Source: Schistosoma haematobium | Taxonomy: Eukaryota > Platyhelminthes > Trematoda > Strigeidida > Schistosomatidae | Direction: 5' to 3' | Assembly: GCF_000699445.3 (NCBI RefSeq) | Contig: NC_067200.1 | Span: 4,232,950-4,296,949, forward strand | DNA: 64,000 bases | Shown here: positions 56,742-64,000 of the stretch, in pieces | How positions within the stretch are numbered: position 1 is the stretch's first letter | How the letters are laid out: each line of letters begins with the position of its first letter | Translations under genes and position numbers: made by a program | The notes under the pieces: generated by a model | Seen by the model: the letters and a program-made list of their open reading frames with translations, nothing else | Databases searched by the model: none | What the model was told of the DNA's origin: nothing

Positions 56742-57714
56742 AAAGGTTGATTTAATGATGATTGGTTTAGTCATCAAACAATTTTGACCAATCTCCCAGG
56801 GTAGCTATTGTTATAGAGGACATTCTGCAGATTATTACTATTATTAGCTTTATGTTTAGTACAATATAGAATTCTCAGCAAAAGTTGTTTCAACAAGTTT
56901 CCATTTCTTATTTCTTGATCGATCCTGGAGATAAATATTGAGTGATCCCCAGTTAGATGTTGACAGTTCAGGAATCGACATCTAATTGATGTATATTCTT
57001 TTCGATGCATATTGCTAGCAACTACGATATCACTGATTGAGCTCTTTTGTAACTTGTTCAGGGAAATGTCATAAACTTTTCACAAACGCACCTGAATATG
57101 TTGTGCAACTAATTGACATAATGATTTGTTAAAACAAGCAAGCAAAAACAGATAGCTTGTTGAAATATCCAGGTGGCAGGAACAGGTAGCTCAGATATTC
57201 AAGCAAGCCGCCTTGGTCGAACCAGATGAGATTTTTTAAGGTTTAACGTGATGCATTGTAATTTAGCTTTATTGAGTAGTAGCTGTATGGAACACATTTT
57301 GTCCACTCCTGACTTGTTAATTTTTTTTAGCTCAATATTTGATCATTATGGCTTGGCTTCTCGCTTATTTTGGTCTTCAATTTTCTTATTTTTATTCTAT
57401 ATATGAATATATCCAATAAGGGATTTTGTTTCCCTCTTATTCTCTTGTAGCTGGATATGCCATTGATAGAGTTATGAGTATGTTTGAGTTAGTCTCTATT
57501 GAATACCCCATAAAAAGTAATGTTGGATAGTAGTTAAAAAGATATTTGAAAATGGTTACTTCAAAACTAAGCGACTTAAAAAAACCCACTAGTTTTAATA
57601 ATAGACATTGAAGATAGTGTATAGAACAGTAAAGAAAGCTTCATAATAGTTTGCTCTGTTAATAACAAAGTAAGATCCTCCTTGAGATTTTACTGTTATA
57701 TTCACATTCACAAC
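56742..57714. other. Noncoding stretch with an R4-like trace
   Basis: 57175-57260 resembles decayed R4 (CGAACCAGATGAGATTTTTT, TTTAACGTG). No gene was recognised. Confidence 0.4.
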
Positions 57715-57954
57715 ATCTATCTTAAGAAGGGGTTTTGTGGAGATTGTAGTAATTTCAGTAGTCGAGATCATGAGTCTATTGAAGCTAGACCACCATGGAA
57801 AACCTGGAAGAAATGGACGGCCGTTTCGTCCTGTTGGATGCGCACTGCTGAGGAGTCTCACAATAGGATGAAACGGCCGTTCAGCGCTTGCAGGTTTTCC
57901 GTGCTGGTCTAGCGACAACTGACTCACGATTTCAGCTATTGAAAAATCTATCTT
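57715..57954. repeat. SINE-A head-to-head inverted pair with perfect 9-bp target duplication
   Basis: ATCTATCTT lies at 57715-57723 and 57946-57954. Inside, 57724-57835 is a - strand tail plus half hammerhead and 57836-57945 a + strand hammerhead and tail. The join CGTCCTG/TTGGATGCGCACTG falls inside the left hammerhead. One insertion event produced the whole structure. Confidence 0.88.
57842..57887 (+). ncRNA. Hammerhead ribozyme, type I, SINE-A, in an inverted pair
   Basis: GCACTG, CTGAGGA, stem II GTCT/GGAT with two G-U pairs, GAAAC, ACGGCCGT, triplet GTT and CAGCGC with one A-C mismatch in stem I. The core is intact; efficiency is uncertain. Confidence 0.65.
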
Positions 57955-58571
57955 CGTTGAGTTGCTAGTGATGGCTTAGTGGAAAAAATGTTACTTGATC
58001 CAATGATACTACTGACGAGTAGTGTAATTCTAAATAACAAAAAACATCATTTTTATGCGATATTACCTATGTAAATCTATTAAGTACTGTAAGGGCTTCT
58101 GAGTAACTTATAACCAAACAATATAATACATATACACAAAAATATACAACTACATGACTTCAAATTTCTCTTTCTTTAGACTATATAGATCTATTTACAG
58201 GTTCACATGAAGATTGATTGAATATACATAGCGCAACGATTGATCTGTACACCAATTAATACGGGATATAATTCAACACAAAAATAGTTCTCACAATTTT
58301 CTTTAAAGATTTAATACATCTAGTTTGTTCATTACAGTGTATCTGAAACATCACTTGGTTATTGAGTTTGTATATGAAATCAATCAGTCTCGGAAATGTA
58401 CTGAATTAGCTGGAATCTAAAATAATTGAGGTTAGATAGATTGACAGACTTGTTTATATATAACCTAAGACGGAAAGTACTTCAGAATAAAACAAATATA
58501 TCATTTCATGTCATATTACTAGGCATGGTTGATTCCATACATGTAAACTAATAACAAAAGATAGTCAGTAC
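57955..58571. other. AT-rich noncoding spacer
   Basis: No gene or repeat family was recognised. Confidence 0.45.
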
Positions 58572-59075
58572 GGGGTTGTGAAGATTGTTAAGTCTCATTG
58601 GAATCATGAATCGATCAAAATTACACGACCATTGAAAACCTAAAAGCATTGTACGGCCGCTTCGTTCTAATACTGGACGCCTAAATAGTGTCCATCCACC
58701 ACCCCGCATGCGGAACTCGGATCCACAACCTCATACAGAAAATTATCATGTGTTCAGTAATGAATAGCTTCGAAAGGTAATTTTCAGAGTTCTAGTGAGA
58801 AGCCGTGACCAATGGAGCTAATCTGTGTTGGATGTGGGGCAGTTACTCGCCAAAGACAATGAAAGATGGTCGCGCAATATTATGGATTGGTTGACGTTAA
58901 ACTTTAACGCCGTTGGATGCCAGTCCAGTGGTTTTGAGGTTAAGCGCTTGCGCTAGACCAATCATGGGTCCAAGTTCCACGTGTGTGGTCATGGATTTTC
59001 ACTCCTGAAGAACTCTTTACTAGGACGAAGCGGTCGTCCAGTGATTCCAAGCTTTCAGTGGTGGGCTTACATTGC
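58572..59075. repeat. SINE-A head-to-head inverted pair, old
   Basis: 58572-58735 is a - strand unit. 58760-59075 is a + strand unit with 5' module (GAGTTCTAGTGAGAAGCCGT), head, decayed hammerhead (CTGAAGAACTC, GACGAAGCGG) and partial tail. Many substitutions. Confidence 0.7.
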
Positions 59076-60539
59076 GACAATGCAATGAGAAGACGAAGTT
59101 GATCAGAATTATGTATAAGAGAGAGTTATGATGGATCCATCATATGAACCTATACTTAGTTATCTTTCCTTGTCAAATTCATGTTGAATGGTAGATTAAA
59201 ACTTTATTCAGACAAAATAAATAACTGCCGATGTTAATGTGTAAATCATATTAATTTTAATAAAAAATTGTTTTCTAAGAAGTAATACCATACACTTGTA
59301 CATGAAGGATAGAGAAATGCCTTGGTATATCAAACTACTTAACATTAGTAAGTAGTATGCTGCAGTGTATAAAAATACAGGCAGTGGGAAAGATCATTGC
59401 GAACAATGGTGAAGTAACATAGACTATTTTTGAACTCATTACCTGGAAATTTTGAATTATAGGGCTTATAATAAGTTATTATGCATTCAACGTTTTTTAT
59501 GTTATTGAAGACGTGTCAGCGGCTAGTGATGCCACTAAGAATGTTCTAAAAGTCATATTTGAATTGTAACTCCTGTAACTTAACGGATCTGTCTTGCTTC
59601 TAGAACTCATAAAAAGTACGATGGAACACACTTTCAATTCAATAGTTAATTTGCCTTCTACTGATTTTTTCTAGATTTCCAAAGGTCACAACAAACTACC
59701 CATTTATGGAGTTAGTAAGAGGTGTTTTAAGAAGGATCAGCCAATCTAATCTTACTACATACATATGTTAGGAACACTGTTGTTGTATAATCAATTCACC
59801 CAAGGCTTATGTGATTTTTAAAGTCTGATTTATACCACATAAGCTAGGCACTATATTGAGTTACTTATTGAACATGATCTTTTAATTTGATTTCGGAGCT
59901 GAAATAATTTTCAAATGAACTATGGGATTTTCATGTAACTAATAAGTTCAGTTCCTTACTCTTCTTCAAACACTTCCATAGAATTACTGATAGTTCACAC
60001 GGTATCTAAAGGACCCAAGGTAGGTAAGATGCATCGTATGCGAACTAACCATTCACTTATCTAAGTTAGAAACTTAGTTGTAGTCATCCGAGTCAGATGA
60101 TCACTTATAAGTACGAGTGAGTACTCTAATTCAGAAATAAATCTTCAGTAGTTTTTGTCTTCTCCATCTGGCTTGAATAACCGAGTGTGACTGAATCAGA
60201 CAGCAAACTATAATGGTCACATTGATTTAAGTGTTTAAATTTATTCTTAGTTTACTCATTTTTAATTATTTCGACAGATCGAAATAGTTAGGTCTAACTT
60301 CTTCCGTAATGAATACACTACATCTCATCACCATTCGCGATCCTTTGGTTTAAATGGATCAGTTTACCAGTGTGCATAAGATTTCGAAAACCATTTCATC
60401 TAACCGACACGAAAATCGCATCAAGCCACCAGAAGTATCCGATTAGTTATTGATGCTCATAATTCTCCGTGCAAATAAATGGTCATTTTATGACTAGCAA
60501 ATACGAGAACGACGAAATACTATGAAACCTGGCTTCACC
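59076..60539. other. Unassigned stretch
   Basis: 59320-59440 has LTR-2-like words (AAACTACTTAACATTAGTAAGT, CAGGCAGTGGG). The rest shows no recognisable gene; several parts are not simple repeats and may be old mobile DNA. Confidence 0.35.
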
Positions 60540-61165
60540 GATCTGGGGATGCTAAACAACTCGGTTTGATAACCGTTGTCTCGGAAGATTGCTGACACCA
60601 AGTTACTAACCCAGAGGTTCAGCAACGTGTGTTCAAGCGCGTTGACGATAATTCAATTGGTGTAACCACCTTGAAATACCAACATCGGTCGTTTGAACAT
60701 GTACTACGAATGTCATCCCAGTGAATCGTACATGATGCATTATTTGTGGACGCTGTGACTGGTTAAGAAAATGGACGTAGTCAGCATATGACATGGTGTC
60801 GTAGTATGAAAGAAAGCCATGCACGGGACTGCCATCTATTGTTCCTCACTGACTCCATGATGGGGTCCTAAAGATGATACATCACAGTGGCTTGAGACGT
60901 TATCAGACATAACCCAGAACAGAAGCTAGAAACGATCTTGCTGTAACTTTCTTCAAGAGTAGCTATAAGAATCCTTGCTGGTTGTATTATTTTAACAGAA
61001 TCTCCTATTATCACTATTTCACTCTCATACAATAAATCCTACTAATTTCCTAAAATTATAGTCATCTTCATTTCTCTGTCTCTTCGCAATCTCATTTTAT
61101 TGTGGCCCATATATTTTGGTGTCCCCTTGTATCAGTGTTTATGAGTTTCAATAAATAAATAAAGT
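60540..61165 (+). mobile_element. RTE family 2 retrotransposon, 3' fragment with tail
   Basis: On the + strand with stops: LSVFDNRCLGRLL-type RT end, QQRVFKRVDDNSIGVTTLKY, EHVLRMSSQ, MTWCRSMKESHARDC, and then 3' UTR text ending TGTTTATGAGTTTCAATAAA with AAAT repeats. The open frame on the opposite strand at 60633-60824 is its shadow. Confidence 0.75.
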
Positions 61166-61184
61166 GCCGAGTAGAAATGTTTTC

Positions 61185-61350
61185 TTACAGTTCAATTCAC
61201 GAGTCGACCTAAGCTAGACCACTATTGTAAACCTAGAAACATGGACAGTCGTTTCGTCCCACTATGGGACTCCTCAGCAGTGCACACTCACTACTCTACA
61301 CACGGGGCTTGAACATAGGACCTCGTAGGCGAACGCACTTTTCTTCTAAA
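61185..61350 (-). repeat. SINE-A, 5' truncated
   Basis: On the - strand: B-like GTTCAAGCCCCG, CTGAGGA, GTCCC/GGGAC stem II, GAAAC, ACGACTGT and tail. The core is intact but stem I and stem III pair poorly. Confidence 0.7.
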
Positions 61351-61499
61351 GATTTCATCCCATCGACATAGAAGTTTAATCAAGGAAGAGCTTATTCAGA
61401 TAATTAAATTTGCATGTATTTGTGCATTATTATGACTGAGATTTATCCATACACAGTAATAACTACATTGTTAATCCCATACATGTTCTTGTGTTTCGG

Positions 61500-61925
61500 T
61501 TAATTTTTCCCACTTATGTCTGTTACCCTTCATGGAGCATAGGCTACCGACCAGGAATCCCCAACCTACTCAGGCTCGGGGTGTGGCCTCCTGGTGTGTC
61601 CTTTGGTCTACCTCTTTTCCTTTAGCCTTCAGGATTCCGAGTTAGGGTTTATTTTGTAATAAAGTTTGATGATTTCCCTAATGTGTATTTTATCAACCTC
61701 TTATACCCTTGCCTAATTTCCTCGTCAGCTAGAAACTGGTTTATTTTCTCCCACGGTATGTTGTTGTTTAGTCTAGGGATCTGTAGAATCATGGATCGAC
61801 AACTGTATATCAATACTTATACCTGTTTGATGATAGTTTCATTAGTTCTCCAAGCTGACCGAGTGGTAACTTCTCGTGAAACTGGATTTTTGATGAAAGC
61901 CTCCAATGAAACAAATATAAGTAAA
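61500..61925 (-). mobile_element. RTE family 1, 3' fragment (decayed)
   Basis: On the - strand: NNIPWEKINQFLADEEIRQG-like, then NPEG-KRKR-type text, and the CTCCATGAAGGGTAACAGAC end. Many frame breaks. Confidence 0.65.
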
Positions 61926-61954
61926 TGTTCGTACTTGCAAATATAATCTTATTT

Positions 61955-62460
61955 TAAAACTATATTAGAGACAATTGATGAAGTAGTGAAACCTTATAAG
62001 TTGAGATGGCAGGGACACGTGTTACGTATGCCCAACCACCGACTGCCCCGACGTGCTATGTTCAATGATATAGGAGTAAGTTGGAAGAAAGCTAGAGGCG
62101 GCCAGACCAAAACATGGCACAAATACATGAAGTCACTGACAAGTGGACTGAGTCATATTGGTAGGTGTAGACTACTTGGTTGGGAATCTGCGAGATGATA
62201 TCGACCGATGGTTAGAGACCCTGAATGACATGGCTCAAAATCGTTTGCAATTGCGCAGGTACATCCACTTTTTGTGTTCTCCCAAAATTCTAATCTTCTG
62301 AATTCTTCATATCCCTGGATTATACGCCTTGAATAATATCTTCAAGCCCTAATCTTTCTGATTACTGCTTATACTCTTACTACCTCTACCATTACGGGAT
62401 TTGAATCGACAACTGCATCTCTGTGCTAATGTGGTGTGACAACTCGAACTGATGTATGTA
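61955..62460 (+). mobile_element. RTE family 2 retrotransposon, 3' end
   Basis: An open stretch reads [40 protein letters not shown] and [20 protein letters not shown], the conserved C-terminal tail of an RTE/RTE-X-like polyprotein, then frameshifts into DMAQNRLQL-type text and 3' UTR. It lies convergent with the CS-domain exon. Confidence 0.8.
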
Positions 62461-62743
62461 CGTACGATATTCTACGTTGTTGCTGATAAATGAATCAGTT
62501 CACTTAACATATATATTACAGAAAAACACAAACGAACAAACATTTTTATTTTGTTAGAAAAGCAAAAACAAAGTGTTTCATAATTATTCAGTATTAACAA
62601 TTGAAAAACTTACATCATATATGAGAGATTGATGAATTACTTTTATCAGTTACATAGATTACATTCTCGTTTTATTACATAATCGTTGCAATAACCATAT
62701 TTTCTTTGGTTACATAATAAAGCATAGAAATACATCCCATTTT
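62461..62743 (-). other. Presumed 3' UTR and downstream DNA of the CS-domain gene
   Basis: In - sense after the stop. AATAAA (TTTATT at 62671-62676 on +) lies about 70 bases downstream and is a plausible poly(A) signal. Confidence 0.45.
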
Positions 62744-62920
62744 TTATTTTGAATTGTTCTCTATTGTTTCTTCATTGTTATTCATATTTGAATTATTTGC
62801 TTTATTATTATCTAATGGTTTACATTCAAGTGTAGGCCATGATATTGGTTCAGCTTTTTTCAAAATTATTTCAGCTTTTAATGGCATTAATTTAACAATA
62901 GATTGTTTTGGATCTATAGA
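62744..62920 (-). CDS. CHORDC1: CS-domain protein, terminal coding exon (CHORDC1/morgana-like)
   Basis: On the - strand an acceptor (TATACTTTCAG) is followed by 58 residues and TAA (62746-62744), phase 0. The start, SIDPKQSIVKLMPLKAEIIL then KKAEPISW, resembles the last strands of a CS (p23-like) domain and especially the end of CHORDC1, where a similar KIEI..KAEP.W run precedes a short polar tail. CHORDC1 proteins are Hsp90 co-chaperones with two zinc-binding CHORD domains before the CS domain. Only the CS end and an Asn/Glu-rich tail are visible; SUGT1 or melusin relatives are less likely but possible. Upstream exons were not found before the window edge. Confidence 0.72.
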   Translation of the reverse strand, partial: SIDPKQSIVKLMPLKAEIILKKAEPISWPTLECKPLDNNKANNSNMNNNEETIENNSK

Positions 62921-63019
62921 CTGAAAGTATAGAGAAAAAAGATCAATACAATACAGAAAATCATATTTGTTATATGGTTAGTAACAATTATGTTCTGTTT
63001 TGTATCATCAGTTACACTT
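62921..63019 (-). other. Start of the intron upstream of the CS-domain exon
   Basis: In - sense this is the 3' part of an intron, including its acceptor. The intron seems to hold RTE and Penelope-like DNA further upstream. Confidence 0.5.
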
Positions 63020-63200
63020 TAGGTAATTGCCATTGGATGCCAGCAATCCTTCGGAGACAGCGATGATCAAACACAGAGAGGCCACGTTTCACAAGCATAG
63101 AGCAAAACTGCTCTCACCGACGCGTTGTAGATCCGACCTTTTACAGCCAGACTAACATCACGAAGGCGCTGAACGATGTTTGTCAATTTCTTAGTGCTAA
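63020..63200 (-). mobile_element. RTE family 2, RT C-terminal fragment
   Basis: On the - strand: KLTNIVQRLRDVSLAVKGRI, YNASVRAVLLYACETWPL, then after a frameshift FDHRCLRRIAGIQWQ. This is the thumb-to-tail region of an RTE-like RT. It likely lies within an intron of the CS-domain gene. Confidence 0.8.
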
Positions 63201-63589
63201 ATCAATTCTACAAATAAACTGTAATCAATTAATGTAAACATCTCAATCTTATAACATATTAACTACGACTACCTTGAAAGATCTGATGCTTCATTACGCA
63301 TTACAATCAATGTGATGTTGTTGAATCATTAGGATCAACAGTTACATTTAACAACTTCGTTAGAATTTGATTAAACACTAAGTAACTCGAACAATAATAT
63401 TATTAGTCATTATTCAATAACTAATTGATTGATAACGATGTTATTGAATAAAAATAAAGAGAATTCAGTGAAGAAGCTTTTCTTTTCATTTACTTAAGCT
63501 GTACATTCATAGTTAGTTGTTTGGTAAATATATTTGTTTATAGAAAGATAGAAAAGATTATATCATAAATTGATTCGAGACTCTTATTA
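63201..63589. other. AT-rich noncoding spacer
   Basis: No feature was recognised. Confidence 0.45.
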
Positions 63590-64000
63590 TCAAATGAGGT
63601 TACACAATAATGAAGGGGTAAGAGACTGTTGTAATCAATATGTAAACATAATACCTACAATTAGTCGATTACTCACAAAAGAGCATAAATGTTAATTATC
63701 TGATCTTCGGAGAAATCAGGATTTAGTGTTGTATCGCCCAGACAAGGGTGCAGGAATTGTCCTTACGGATCATATTAATTATATTCGATATTATCTTATC
63801 CTGTTTAATTCTCCAAAAAAAAACCATTCAACAGGATGCAATTGAGAAAACGTAACAGATGTTAATTAAAATCCTAAGGAAGATGAATTTATTATTAATT
63901 GTCACCTGTATGAACATCTTAAATCATCGGGTTCCGTCATAAAAAGACTGCATGGACTCCCAAAAGTTCATAAGAATGTCACTTTACGTCATATATTTAA
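63590..64000 (+). mobile_element. Penelope-like element reverse transcriptase, broken, off the right edge
   Basis: On the + strand in two frames: LRRNQDLVLYRPDKGAGIVL then TDHINYIRY, matching the N-terminal RT motif of Penelope-like elements (RPDKG-G-V...Y), and later HLYEHLKSSGSVIKRLHGLP then KVHKNVTLRHIF, matching their LPKVHK motif. Frameshifts separate them. Penelope-like elements in schistosomes and other animals are known to carry hammerhead ribozymes in their repeats, which is relevant to the SINE families here. Confidence 0.82.

Noticed and set aside
60633..60824. A 63-codon open frame on the - strand
   Set aside because: It is the antisense shadow of the RTE family 2 fragment, whose + strand translation matches the family.

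Overview
This window looks like nuclear DNA from a blood fluke of the genus Schistosoma. It is AT-rich, spliceosomal (GT...AG) and packed with microsatellites and retroelements. Several repeats match what is known of schistosomes: tRNA-headed short repeats that carry hammerhead ribozymes (the Sm-alpha type), 3' ends of RTE-like non-LTR retrotransposons, and a Penelope-like reverse transcriptase. No bacterial operon, CRISPR array or rRNA gene is visible.

Only two host genes can be supported. On the + strand, 17656-17851 and 19150-20167 are the last two coding exons of a forkhead (Fox) transcription factor, most like FoxL1: the C-terminal half of the DNA-binding domain, a basic stretch, a Ser/Asn-rich tail and a C-terminal eh1-type motif (FSIQSIIG). 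The intron between them holds an antisense RTE fragment. The exon or exons for the first half of the domain were not found. On the - strand, 62744-62920 is the last coding exon (58 residues) of a CS-domain protein resembling the C-terminus of CHORDC1/morgana; its other exons must lie beyond the right edge or in unrecognised sequence.

The rest is repeats. Three unrelated families of small tRNA-headed retroelements occur about 45 times, called here SINE-A, SINE-B (Sm-alpha-like) and SINE-C. Each carries a type I hammerhead whose stem III is a self-complementary octamer (ACGGCCGT, ACGCGCGT, ACCTAGGT). About twenty insertions are head-to-head inverted structures with 3' sequence facing outward, and four of these have clear direct-repeat flanks, so the inverted form inserted as one unit. 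SINE-A also occurs head to tail. Other repeats are: RTE family 1 (3' ends with a TAAG tail) and RTE family 2; two solo LTRs of one family (50040-50624 and 56157-56741), each with its own target duplication; a second LTR-like family; MITE-1, which carries an E2F-like TTTCGCGCCAAAA site; a 218-bp MITE-2 with long inverted termini inside a SINE-A; and repeat families R4 to R7. Nested insertions give a readable relative chronology.

Layout: 1-12 kb, SINE and RTE fragments in AT-rich DNA; 13-17.4 kb, SINE-A/B and ATT repeats; 17.6-20.7 kb, the Fox gene end; 21-31 kb, mixed repeats; 31.4-32.5 kb, an expanded tetranucleotide and a 606-bp uninterrupted ATC tract; 33-39 kb, nested MITE/SINE/RTE; 42.2-44.0 kb, a large inverted duplication carrying host flank; 44-62 kb, SINE, RTE and LTR remnants; 62.7 kb, the CS-domain exon; 63-64 kb, RTE-2 and a Penelope-like fragment running off the edge. 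Repeat boundaries were read by eye and are good to roughly 5-20 bases except where a target duplication fixes them.
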